Source: CADCTM01 sp049671305
Lineage (GTDB): Bacteria; Cyanobacteriota; Cyanobacteriia; Cyanobacteriales; Coleofasciculaceae
Reading direction: 5' to 3'
Length of the DNA stretch: 30,835 nucleotides
Assembly: GCA_049671305.1 (NCBI GenBank)
Contig: JBATUR010000099.1
Location: 1 to 30,835 of the forward strand
The notes beneath the pieces are model-generated. The model was not told the origin of the DNA. It was given only the letters and a program-made list of their open reading frames with translations, and searched no databases. Below, in pieces: positions 16,620-24,765 of this stretch. Each line of letters opens with the position of its first letter. Position 1 is the stretch's first letter. A program made the translations under genes and the position numbers.

Positions 16620-17759
16620 TCAAAAATCTACACCACTCTTCAAATCAACCCCTTTTTCACAATAATGTTTATGACAAATCATCTCGGAATGCACACTTGC
16701 TAAATCAAAATAAGCTGGTTGATTTAAACAACGTCCTGTAATAATTACTTCCGTATGGCGGGGTTTACGCAATAGGGCATCAACAATTGGTTCAACTTGC
16801 AACAATTCCAAATCAACCGTAGGATTTAATTCATCCATAATAATTGTTTTGTACAATCCAGAAGCCAAAGCCGCCCTGGCAATTTCCCAGCCTCTTTCTG
16901 CTTCCACATAATCAGCCATTTGCTGCTGCCCCCGCCAAACGATCGCATCTCGCCCACAACGATGATGATCCACTAAATTGGGATAACTCTGCCGCAAGGC
17001 GTCAATGGCAGCATCTTCTGTATAACCACTGCCTCCTTTTAACCATTGCATAATCAACACACGGTGCGAGGCATCGCTGCTAATGCCTTTGCCAATCGCC
17101 TGCAAAGCCTTACCCAGAGCATTTGTCGATTTTCCTTTGCCAGCACCCGTATAAATTTCGATGCCCTCAATGCCCTGTTCTCGCGACGCTGGGTGGTCAT
17201 GTGAGACAGACTCGCTATGCAAATCGGCAATATCCAATAGCGCTTGCGGTGTGCCGCGACCTGTAACAATAATTTCCAGAGTGTCGGGCTTATTTTTGAG
17301 CGTACTAATTACTTCATCTACAGGCAGCAAACCCAAATCCAAGACTGGGTTAAGTTCATCTAAAACTACAACCGAGTATAAGTCAGAAGCGATCGCACCT
17401 TTTGCCACATCCCAACCTCGAATTGCCTCAACCGAATCAAAGCCAATTACTTCATCTTTAGCAAAATAAGTCTCGCGTCCCGTCCGCACTTGGTCAATTA
17501 AGTGAGGGAAACCCCGTTGTAAAGCTTCAATTGCCGCATCTTCATCGTAAGCCCGTCCGGGTCCCTTAAGAAACCGTAACAATAAAACCCGACTGCCAAT
17601 ACTTGACTTGATGCCCAGTCCAATTGAGCGCAAAACCACGCCCAATGCTGCTTGAGACTTGCCTTTGCCGCTGCCATCATAAACATGAATTTGACCCGTA
17701 ATGCGCTCAACTCGCTCAACAGCAGTGCGAATCCCGATTCCAGTTCTAGTCATTGCCAA
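16620..17759 (-). CDS. tandem-duplicated cobalamin adenosyltransferase-like (CobO/BtuR) P-loop protein
   Basis: A 379-residue protein made of two CobO/BtuR-type ATPase domains in tandem, about residues 21-190 and 198-370. Each has its own Walker A (GSGKGKS at 29-35; GAGKGKS at 205-211), an RVLxxxxLKG strand, the xxDELNP Walker B-like motif (LDELNP, 133-138; MDELNP, 308-313) and the ITGR or VTGR loop. Single-domain BtuR/CobA enzymes act as homodimers that transfer adenosyl from ATP to cob(I)alamin, so this looks like a covalently fused dimer. Both P-loops are intact. The short N-terminal cap differs from E. coli BtuR, so cobalamin as substrate is likely but not proven. No other cobalamin genes lie in the window. 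Confidence 0.85.
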   Translation of the reverse strand: MAMTRTGIGIRTAVERVERITGQIHVYDGSGKGKSQAALGVVLRSIGLGIKSSIGSRVLLLRFLKGPGRAYDEDAAIEALQRGFPHLIDQVRTGRETYFAKDEVIGFDSVEAIRGWDVAKGAIASDLYSVVVLDELNPVLDLGLLPVDEVISTLKNKPDTLEIIVTGRGTPQALLDIADLHSESVSHDHPASREQGIEGIEIYTGAGKGKSTNALGKALQAIGKGISSDASHRVLIMQWLKGGSGYTEDAAIDALRQSYPNLVDHHRCGRDAIVWRGQQQMADYVEAERGWEIARAALASGLYKTIIMDELNPTVDLELLQVEPIVDALLRKPRHTEVIITGRCLNQPAYFDLASVHSEMICHKHYCEKGVDLKSGVDF

Positions 17760-17980
17760 TCCCTACAATTAACCCCAATACACAAGTTTATCTTCTCGTG
17801 AAAAATGGCTTACCTTTAACCAACTAATGACAATATAGAGACGGGCAGTTTAAAGAGTCAAAGGCGATCGCATCACAAACCAGGTAAAAAATTTGAAGAG
17901 AAATAGAAATAAGAATATTTTCAGTTTACTATCATGACCAAGAACCACTAACTTCTCACCCCTAGTCGCACTAGACCGTT

Positions 17981-18553
17981 ATGAAAGAATCTGTTTGGAT
18001 ACTACCGACCTATTTGTTTCAAAGCGTCTTTCTCTTGGTGGCAATTGCCTTGGAAGCCAGAGTTTTGTACCAAAGGCTTTACCTGACGCGCCGCCGCAGC
18101 GTTGAATATGCCACATCAATTAACTTACTAGCCACGGTAGTTGGCTGGATCGCGTTTTTTTTCCTAAAAGACCTGCTACCTCAGCCAATCAGATCCGAAA
18201 TAGTTAGTTATATATTTTTTGATCGCTTTTTGAGTCCCTTCCCAGAAGGCTTTTATGTAGTCCTTGCCTCAACTGGTCTGATCGCTTTTTTCTCTGCTTT
18301 CTTAATCAAGCTCAAAGGCTTACAGTTGCTAGAAGCCTTACTAGAACGTACTCCCAAAGAGCAAAGTCAGCCAGAACAAGTCAGTAATCAAACTCGTAAT
18401 CGGCTCAAGAGAAGATCGTCAGAGCGTATAGAACGGGCAGTAAGCCGTACTGACCCAAATCAAGCGACTGTTATCCTATTAGCGAATGTCTACAGCCATA
18501 GCGCCATTGCACTGCTTTTAGGGCTTCGTTTCATTCAAACCCACACCTTCTAA
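17981..18553 (+). CDS. fraC: filament integrity protein FraC-like
   Basis: A 190-residue membrane protein with helices at about residues 10-30, 44-62, 88-112 and 163-180 and a basic cytoplasmic stretch around 117-158. The N-terminal half (QSVFLLVAIALEARVLYQRL) resembles FraC of filamentous cyanobacteria, which together with FraD is needed for septal nanopores and for keeping filaments intact. Assignment rests partly on order: it is followed within 12 bp by a FraD-like gene and then by an ABC-2 permease, the fraC-fraD-fraE arrangement known from Anabaena. No strong ribosome site precedes the ATG. Identification comes from remembered family features, not an alignment. Confidence 0.75.
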   Translation: MKESVWILPTYLFQSVFLLVAIALEARVLYQRLYLTRRRSVEYATSINLLATVVGWIAFFFLKDLLPQPIRSEIVSYIFFDRFLSPFPEGFYVVLASTGLIAFFSAFLIKLKGLQLLEALLERTPKEQSQPEQVSNQTRNRLKRRSSERIERAVSRTDPNQATVILLANVYSHSAIALLLGLRFIQTHTF

Positions 18554-18565
18554 ATTGAGATTAAC

Positions 18566-19624
18566 GTGAAATTTTTTCTTAACTTTTACGAGTGGCTACG
18601 AAAAACTATTAGACCTCCCAGTGCCTTCTCTTGGGAGACGATGATTTTACTCAGTATTTTTTCCTATTACATGACGTGGCTAGCATCAACTAGTTTACTG
18701 AAGGATCTACTGAGCAATTTTGCCTGGATTTTTTTGATTATCGGTGTCCACTGGGGGACAACTTCTGCTAATCAATTAAGAATTGGTTATGACCCCACTA
18801 TACCGAGAGATGGCTTTCCTGTAAGTCCCTGGATTACTGGCGCATTAGTTAGTCTTTATATATTTGGTGCTTGGACTGGTGAAGTTGGGCGCGAGGCGTT
18901 GATTTACTGGCCCACTATATCGGCATTGATTGCAATTATGCCTGCTTTTTTGGGAGAAACGTCCGATGGTGGACTAACTTTTAAAAAAGCACCGCTGAAC
19001 ACACGTCAAAACATAGTAGTTTTGGTTTTAACTCAGTTATTACTTAGTTGTTGGTTTCAGTTTCATTTTGTTGCTCAAGATTGGTTGGCTCAATATCCCA
19101 GTGTTCTGTCCGATAATTTTAATGACAGTTCTTTTGTGGTTAAATTCTTACCTCCTGATACAGCAGAACAGCCCAGGGGTGCTTTGATTTTAAACACGAT
19201 GGAACCGCAGTTAAATCAACAGTTAAATGGCAAGCCTTGGCCCGAAGTAGAGCGCTTATTGTTGAAGGAGGAGCGTAATAAGTTAGTTGATAAAATGCAA
19301 AAGCAAGCGGTAAAACAAGTTACACCAGTTGCTGAAGATGACTTCTGGGAAGTAACGCCAAATGTTTCCTCTCGTAAAGGTGGTGGATATAATCTAAATC
19401 TACAGGCAAATTGGCTGGGTCCTCGCGCTAAACAGGATGTTCCTTCTGTTGTTAAACCTTGTCAAGTTACTCAGGTTGTTACACCTGCTAAGAGTCCGGC
19501 AACTAAGCCAATTAATACGAAACAAGGCAGACCTGGAACTCCTTTTAGTCGCTTTAAATGCGACCCAGTTCAGGGCTGGGGAATCAATAAATCAACTGTT
19601 GGTAATGATACCTTTATCCAATAA
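18566..19624 (+). CDS. fraD: septal junction protein FraD-like
   Basis: A 352-residue protein that starts with GTG 12 bp after fraC. The first 170 residues carry about five membrane helices (from ETMILLSIFSYYMTWLAS to NIVVLVLTQLLLSCWFQFHF). The C-terminal 180 residues are predicted outside the cytoplasm, with an amphipathic helical stretch (PEVERLLLKEERNKLVDKMQ) and two cysteines near the end. Five helices plus a long periplasmic domain with coiled-coil character is the layout of Anabaena FraD, a structural component of septal junctions through which neighbouring cells exchange small molecules. Neighbouring fraC- and fraE-like genes support the call. Confidence 0.78.
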   Translation: MKFFLNFYEWLRKTIRPPSAFSWETMILLSIFSYYMTWLASTSLLKDLLSNFAWIFLIIGVHWGTTSANQLRIGYDPTIPRDGFPVSPWITGALVSLYIFGAWTGEVGREALIYWPTISALIAIMPAFLGETSDGGLTFKKAPLNTRQNIVVLVLTQLLLSCWFQFHFVAQDWLAQYPSVLSDNFNDSSFVVKFLPPDTAEQPRGALILNTMEPQLNQQLNGKPWPEVERLLLKEERNKLVDKMQKQAVKQVTPVAEDDFWEVTPNVSSRKGGGYNLNLQANWLGPRAKQDVPSVVKPCQVTQVVTPAKSPATKPINTKQGRPGTPFSRFKCDPVQGWGINKSTVGNDTFIQ

Positions 19625-19667
19625 AGGGCTGTTCACAACTAGTTTAATAATTGTCAGGAGGTGAGGT

Positions 19668-20441
19668 GTGAGTTTTGCTAAAATTTGGACTATCGCCTCA
19701 AATGGCTTTCGAGAAGTTATACGCGATCGTCTTTTATATCTAATTGTTTTCTTTGCTTTGTTGTTAGTTCTGGCTTGGCGAATCTTACCTCAAGTCGCGG
19801 CAACTACAGAAAATAAGATGCTGATCGATTTTGGTTTGGCAGGAATTAACGCTTTGGGTGTAATTGTTGCTATCTTTGTCGGCACGGGTGTGATTAATAA
19901 AGAAATTGAAAAACGCACTATCTTAGTTTTAATTCCCAAACCTATCAACCGTGCTGAATTTATTATTGGTAAACATTTAGGAGTTTCAGCGGTTTTAGCG
20001 GTTTTGATTTTGGTAATGACGGTAATTTATCTAAGTTTCCTGACTTTTAGTCAGATCATTTACCCTCTTGGCAGCATCCTAATTTCTCTATTTTACTTAT
20101 TTTTACAGCTATCTTTGATTGCTGCTGTTGCTTTATTGTTGGGTGTTTTTACTAGTTCTTTGCTAGCAGCACTACTTAGTTTTGGGATTTATTTAATGGG
20201 AACTTTAAGTCCCGATTTAGTAGAGTTAGGTAATTTAAGTCGAAATGCTAATATCCAAATGTTGACTCAAGGGCTTTATTTGGTTCTCCCAAATTTATCG
20301 CGGCTAAATTTGAAAAATGAAGCTGTATATGGAATTTTGCCGTCACCATTAACTCTTTTGGGTAACGGATTTTATGGATTATTTTACACAATTTTACTTT
20401 TGGCGACCGCTATTCTGGTTTTCTCGCGGCGTCAGTTTTAG
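19668..20441 (+). CDS. fraE: ABC-2 type permease, FraE-like
   Basis: A 257-residue integral membrane protein with six predicted helices, of the ABC-2 permease type. Helix 1 is near 21-40, preceded by the typical amphipathic segment AKIWTIASNGFREVIRDRL. The motif GVINKEIEKRTILVLIPKPINRAEFIIGK (spanning about 74-102) is diagnostic for this permease family. The GTG start has a near-perfect ribosome site (AGGAGGTGA, 19656-19664). In Anabaena, FraE is such a permease and is required for filament integrity and heterocyst maturation. No ATPase subunit is encoded nearby, so its ABC partner must be elsewhere. It is separated from fraD by 43 bp and from the kinase gene downstream by 17 bp. Confidence 0.8.
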   Translation: MSFAKIWTIASNGFREVIRDRLLYLIVFFALLLVLAWRILPQVAATTENKMLIDFGLAGINALGVIVAIFVGTGVINKEIEKRTILVLIPKPINRAEFIIGKHLGVSAVLAVLILVMTVIYLSFLTFSQIIYPLGSILISLFYLFLQLSLIAAVALLLGVFTSSLLAALLSFGIYLMGTLSPDLVELGNLSRNANIQMLTQGLYLVLPNLSRLNLKNEAVYGILPSPLTLLGNGFYGLFYTILLLATAILVFSRRQF

Positions 20442-20458
20442 TTAAGAGATACCATTAA

Positions 20459-22117
20459 ATGTCAAATGCCTCTGATCCAACACCATTTTTGCAGAGAACA
20501 GAAAATTTACCAATTTTACGCTTACTAATTGTAGTAAATGCGATCGCTGATTTAGAGGCAATCATCACAACACTTCAATCTGCAAGTATAAGATTTTTCT
20601 ACGATGCAGCAACAACTGTTGAAAATTATCAACAATTCCTCAAGCATAATACCTATGATGCCATATTATCAACTAATGAATCGGCAAGCTTAAATGGTTT
20701 GGAATTCTTAAAATTACTGCAACAATTATCTCAAAAAATCCCTTTTATTTTAATTACTAATTCTCTGGGAGATGAAGCTACAGTTGAGTGTATCAAAGCC
20801 GGAGTGACTGACTATATTTTGAAGGATAAATTGTTTCGCTTACCCGCAGCCTTAACAAAATCTATCCAAGAATTTGCACAATTAAAGCAAGACAAAAATA
20901 GAGTAAAATTACTTTATAGAATTAGCTCACTCTTTAATTATTATAGTGAATTAAACTCAACATTACAACAAGTTGTAAAATTAATTGGAGAATGTTTTAA
21001 AGTTGAGCGAGTTACTATTTATAGACAATGTTTAGAATCTACTGAAGTTTTAAATGAGTGGCGAATTAGCGACCAAATTATTTCTGTTTTGGGCTATAAA
21101 GGAGCTTTTTCTGAATGGATAAATCAATTTCAAGTAACATCTCAGTTTACACTTCAGCAATCTTTTGAATTTAAGATACAATCATCTAATTCTCAGTCTC
21201 TATTACCATTCAGAGAAATACAAGCTTGTTCAATATTAATTATTCCCATCTTTGTTAAGCAACAATTTTGGGGAGGAATTGCCTTACACAGTCTAACGGA
21301 GCAAGTTTTTAAATCAGAAGAAATACAAGATTTAGAACAAGTAGCGGCGGTATTATCCCTAGTATTATCTACTTTACAAAAAAATCAATATTTAGAAGAA
21401 TTGCAAGAACAAAATAAGATTTTAGAAACAACTAATCAGGCAAAAAGTATATTTATTGCCAATATGAGTCATGAATTGCGAACTCCTATAACCGGAATAT
21501 TGGGATTTTTTCGCCTGCTTTCCCGGCAAATTTTTGGTGAGCTTAATGACAAACAACTACAGTATATTGATGGCATATATTCTAGCGGAGAGCATCTATT
21601 ATTACTGATTAATGACCTATTAGATTTATCAAAAATTGAAGCAGGTCACGAAGAATTGTATCTTGAGACAATTATCGTAAATACGCTTTGTCAACAAGTT
21701 TTAACTTTAGTGCGCCAACAGGCATTACAAAAAGGTTTACAATTAATTTTAGATATTGCACCAAACCTAACAACCTGTATAGGAGATTATCGACGTTGCA
21801 AGCAAATCTTAGTCAATCTTTTGTCCAATGCTATTAAATTTACTGAGTCAGGCTCAATCACTTTAAAGGTTGTACAAAATCCCGATTTTTTCCGCTTTAT
21901 AGTAATTGATACAGGTATTGGTATTCCTGAAGCTAATCAGACAATAATTTTTCAACCATTCTGCCAGTTAGCTAGTAGTTTAAGTCGTGAATATAAAGGA
22001 ACAGGTTTAGGTTTGGCACTTTCTCTGAAGCTAGCCAAGCTGCATGGCGGTGATCTTTCAGTTACCTCTCAACTAGGGCAAGGCAGTTGTTTTACCTTAT
22101 CTTTGCCTGTACGTTAA
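20459..22117 (+). CDS. hybrid histidine kinase with degenerate receiver, GAF and HisKA-HATPase
   Basis: A 552-residue soluble sensor kinase. Residues 20-135 form a receiver-like domain, 150-305 a GAF-like sensor domain, 310-330 a coiled linker, 331-398 HisKA with the phospho-acceptor His338 in MSHELRTP, and 440-552 HATPase_c with the N box NLLSNAIKF, G1 DTGIGIP (484-490) and G2 GTGLGLA (514-520). The kinase half is intact. The receiver half lacks the phosphorylatable Asp: the DxxLxD region reads D67-AIL-S-T72, and the acidic pair after strand 1 is V26-N27, though Lys122 remains. It would therefore sense by binding, not phosphorylation. It starts 17 bp after fraE and is probably in the same transcript. 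No cognate response regulator is adjacent. Confidence 0.9.
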   Translation: MSNASDPTPFLQRTENLPILRLLIVVNAIADLEAIITTLQSASIRFFYDAATTVENYQQFLKHNTYDAILSTNESASLNGLEFLKLLQQLSQKIPFILITNSLGDEATVECIKAGVTDYILKDKLFRLPAALTKSIQEFAQLKQDKNRVKLLYRISSLFNYYSELNSTLQQVVKLIGECFKVERVTIYRQCLESTEVLNEWRISDQIISVLGYKGAFSEWINQFQVTSQFTLQQSFEFKIQSSNSQSLLPFREIQACSILIIPIFVKQQFWGGIALHSLTEQVFKSEEIQDLEQVAAVLSLVLSTLQKNQYLEELQEQNKILETTNQAKSIFIANMSHELRTPITGILGFFRLLSRQIFGELNDKQLQYIDGIYSSGEHLLLLINDLLDLSKIEAGHEELYLETIIVNTLCQQVLTLVRQQALQKGLQLILDIAPNLTTCIGDYRRCKQILVNLLSNAIKFTESGSITLKVVQNPDFFRFIVIDTGIGIPEANQTIIFQPFCQLASSLSREYKGTGLGLALSLKLAKLHGGDLSVTSQLGQGSCFTLSLPVR

Positions 22118-22251
22118 AAATAAAGGCTGAGGACATTTAAGCCAGGGTAGATTCAATTTCCAATTCCCCATCACACGCCTAAAATTCGCTAGCCTAGAAG
22201 AATATAACCAAAATCCTCTGAACCTGTCAGGATTTTTACAAAAGTAATGAA

Positions 22252-23076
22252 ATGGGAATGTTACAGCAAAAACTAGAACAACTACAAGCTTTATTTTCAG
22301 AAATGGAACAGGCATTAATTGCTTATTCGGGAGGCGTTGACAGCACATTAGTTGCCAAAATTGCCTATGATGTTTTAGGCGATCGCGCTTTGGCAATTAC
22401 AGCGAATTCACCTTCTTTATTACCTGAAGAATTAGAAGACGCCAGCATTCAAGCAGCAACAATTGGCATTACTCACGAAATAGTTGTTACTCATGAAATG
22501 GATAATGCCAACTATACTTCTAACCCCATTAATCGCTGCTACTTTTGTAAAAGTGAGCTGCACGATACCCTCAAGCCTTTAGCCTTGCAACGAGGTTATT
22601 TGTATGTCATTGACGGCGTAAATGCTGATGATTTGGGAGACTATAGACCAGGAATTCAGGCAGCAAAAGAAAGAGGAGCGCGGTCACCTTTAGCCGAAGT
22701 TGGTGTTACGAAACTCGAAGTTCGGCAGCTTTCCCAACAGCTAGGACTTACTTGGTGGGATAAACCAGCTCAACCTTGCCTCAGTTCCCGTTTTCCTTAT
22801 GGAGAAGAAATCACTATCCATAAGCTGCAACGAGTTGGTCGAGCTGAAATTTATTTGCGTAAGTTAGGTTTGACTAATCTCCGTGTCCGCTCAGAAGGTG
22901 ATACCGCCCGCATTGAATTATCACCTGAACAAATCAAAGAATTTGTTCTAACTACAGAATTGCCACAATTAGTAGCGGCATTTCAAGAACTTGGTTTTGT
23001 CTATGTCACCCTCGATTTAGAAGGATATCGTAGCGGTAAATTAAATCAAGTTTTGCAAAAAACCGGATTAATTTAG
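22252..23076 (+). CDS. larE: LarE-type ATP-dependent sacrificial sulfur transferase
   Basis: A 274-residue PP-loop enzyme of the LarE family, which adds sulfur to the nicotinic-acid-derived precursor of the nickel-pincer cofactor used by lactate racemase and related enzymes. The PP-loop is SGGVDST (26-32). Three cysteines stand out: Cys96 and Cys99 in NRCYFCKSELH and Cys176 in PAQPCLSSRFPYG. Cys176 corresponds to the sacrificial cysteine of the Lactobacillus enzyme; LarE proteins with three such cysteines are reported to bind a 4Fe-4S cluster. LarB and LarC are not in the window. Three in-frame or nearby ATGs cluster at the start; Met3 is an alternative. The 3' end overlaps the convergent lipoprotein gene by 9 bp. 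Confidence 0.92.
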   Translation: MGMLQQKLEQLQALFSEMEQALIAYSGGVDSTLVAKIAYDVLGDRALAITANSPSLLPEELEDASIQAATIGITHEIVVTHEMDNANYTSNPINRCYFCKSELHDTLKPLALQRGYLYVIDGVNADDLGDYRPGIQAAKERGARSPLAEVGVTKLEVRQLSQQLGLTWWDKPAQPCLSSRFPYGEEITIHKLQRVGRAEIYLRKLGLTNLRVRSEGDTARIELSPEQIKEFVLTTELPQLVAAFQELGFVYVTLDLEGYRSGKLNQVLQKTGLI

Positions 23077-23592
23077 CTTCACTTTTGCCTGCAAATTCGG
23101 TTCAACCAAATCACCCCTTAAAATTAGTATGAGGTTTTTGGCATCTTGAGGAACTTCAAAGGCAATTTCACCTTGAAGCTTTTTACCTGGGTCAAGATTA
23201 TTGTCAAGATTGCCTTTGGTTTCTGTGGTGATCACACGTTTATATTTCTGGTTAGTACTATCAGTTAGGGTAAACAAAACAATGGAAGAAATTGGGGACT
23301 GCTTCTGCCCTTGATTTTCGATGGTGGCATTGATTATTAAATACTTTTTTCCCTGTTTTGGTTGACTAATCGAATCACCAACCGCATCACGCACACTGTT
23401 AACTGTAAACTTATATTTCCCCAGCGAAACCGTCTCACCAATTGCGGCATTTGCTGGGGTTTGTTTTGCTTGGCTAGAAGCAGTTGGATTAGCAGTCGCC
23501 TTGTTTGCCTTTGTCGGCAAAGGCTTATCGCTACAGCTTATCAAAGTTAATAAGCTGAAGGTTACCACAGAGAAACTTAAGCTATGGCGCAT
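23068..23592 (-). CDS. DUF4352-type lipoprotein
   Basis: A 174-residue secreted lipoprotein. The signal peptide (residues 1-19) ends in a lipobox (LISC) with Cys20 as the lipidation site. A linker rich in Thr, Ala and Lys (21-50) leads to a domain of about 110 residues, beginning GETVSLGKYKFTVNSV and containing YLIINATIENQG and GEIAFEVPQ, which fits the DUF4352 immunoglobulin-like fold. Its role is unknown; it is probably anchored in a membrane facing the periplasm or lumen. The stop codon overlaps the last codons of convergent larE by 9 bp. The next gene upstream on this strand is 145 bp away. Confidence 0.8.
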   Translation of the reverse strand: MRHSLSFSVVTFSLLTLISCSDKPLPTKANKATANPTASSQAKQTPANAAIGETVSLGKYKFTVNSVRDAVGDSISQPKQGKKYLIINATIENQGQKQSPISSIVLFTLTDSTNQKYKRVITTETKGNLDNNLDPGKKLQGEIAFEVPQDAKNLILILRGDLVEPNLQAKVKLN

Positions 23593-23737
23593 AGTAAAAC
23601 CTTCCGTAATTAAAGTTTTCCCGCCAATAACCTAGCAAAACTTGTCAATAATTGATTTGTCTTATGTAACTAGAAATTTCTACAGCCGCAATAAAAGATT
23701 CAGATAAATTGTTGCTTGTTTTTTCTCTTGCAACATT

Positions 23738-24157
23738 TTAGATAGTGCTAGAAATTAACAAACAATTCCTACCATCCTGACAGCGTTTGTAGACAACTTT
23801 ATCGGCAAGGCGGCGCAGTAAAAACCAGCCATAGCCACCTTCACACAGTGTGCCTGGTTCCGGTTCCTCAATCGCATCTGGATTAAATGGTTCTCCCTGA
23901 TCCCAAATACGGATCTCAATTTGTCCATCAAAAATAGCAAGTTCAATTTCAATAATCGTATCAGTTGGTAATGACTGATGAGCATGACGAACCGCATTAG
24001 AAAATCCTTCAGCTAGAGCGAGATTAAGCCGATAAAATTGATGATTTGAGCTGTATTTATGACAGATATTATCTAAGCAAAATTGCTCAAACCATTTCTG
24101 TACCTGGGACTGAACAATTAAATCACTCTTGACCGAAAGACGCTCAAGTCTTAACAT
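23738..24157 (-). CDS. anti-sigma-type ATP-binding protein (RsbW/SpoIIAB-like)
   Basis: A 139-residue single-domain protein of the HATPase_c_2 family, as in the anti-sigma factors and serine kinases RsbW and SpoIIAB. ATP-binding motifs are present: N box NLALAEGFSNAVRHAH with Glu50 and Asn54, G1 IWDQGEPF with Asp86 and Gly88, and G2 CEGGYGWFLL with Gly107, Gly108 and Gly110. It would be expected to bind or phosphorylate an STAS-domain anti-sigma antagonist; no STAS, PP2C phosphatase or sigma factor gene is in the window, so its partner is elsewhere. It has an intergenic region of more than 600 bp upstream. Confidence 0.88.
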   Translation of the reverse strand: MLRLERLSVKSDLIVQSQVQKWFEQFCLDNICHKYSSNHQFYRLNLALAEGFSNAVRHAHQSLPTDTIIEIELAIFDGQIEIRIWDQGEPFNPDAIEEPEPGTLCEGGYGWFLLRRLADKVVYKRCQDGRNCLLISSTI

Positions 24158-24765
24158 CCATCTGCTCGACTATATGTTGAGCCCACCTTACACTAGTCAA
24201 AATATTAAGAATCAGTGCCTCTAATCACTCTCTGACGTGAAAGCCAGAGCAATTGCTGCAATGTTTCAACTACTATTAAGTAGTTTTTGCTCAATTTTGA
24301 ACTGAGGTAAGTGGTAATTAATTAAGTTTTTTAGACGCCCTGAAATTTGAGGACGATTTCCTATCGAGTCGGGATGATTTCCCTGGGTAGACGACGCAAA
24401 AAAGTGAGGCACTCCAAAATAGTTTGATGTGCAGATTATTGGAAATATGTTCAGACCTTTCTTGTGATCTTTCCCAGCTAATCTGTTAGCTAGCAAGTGA
24501 AATATTGCTAAAAACTAACATATTGTATATAAAGCAAACAAAAGTCTCGCTCATTTAGTCATAGATCACTGACATAACCATAGCTAATACATCTATTAAG
24601 ATTTAGCAAGCTGTGAACTCAAAAGCTAAAACAATAGCGAAACTATATTCTACATTCTCTAATTTTTTATTGGTAAATAGAAAAAAAAGACGCCTGTAAA
24701 CGTCTTTTGACAGTACATCAGCACTACAAAGACACTCACAGGCGTCAAGCAAATCAACTACAGTC
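24158..24765. other. intergenic region, 608 bp
   Basis: Lies between the anti-sigma-type gene and petD, both on the minus strand. It contains the petBD terminator (24677-24708) and an imperfect hairpin at 24484-24520, in which TGTTAG/CTAACA encloses TAGCAA/TTGCTA. A 76-residue frame at 24266-24496 (minus) is not supported as a gene. The region upstream of 24157 should contain the promoter of the anti-sigma-type gene, but no clear boxes were found. Confidence 0.5.
24677..24708 (-). terminator. intrinsic terminator of the petB-petD transcript
   Basis: On the minus strand, AAAAGACG and CGTCTTTT form an 8-bp stem (24701-24708 and 24685-24692) over an 8-base loop, followed by a further run of T (24684-24681) and TCTATTT. 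It lies about 58 bp after the petD stop. An alternative stem pairs ACAGGCGTC of the same terminator (24689-24697) with GACGCCTGT upstream in the transcript (24738-24746) and would end at the same T run. Confidence 0.85.

Noticed and set aside
19656..19672. Complementarity of the fraE start region (GTGTGAG) to the unpaired motif of the cyanobacterial small RNA Yfr1
   Set aside because: Seven bases over a purine-rich ribosome site is expected often by chance, and no Yfr1 gene is in the window.
24266..24496. Minus-strand 76-residue open frame upstream of the anti-sigma-type gene
   Set aside because: No recognisable motif, no clear ribosome site, and low-complexity AT-rich context; kept as intergenic unless homologues are found.
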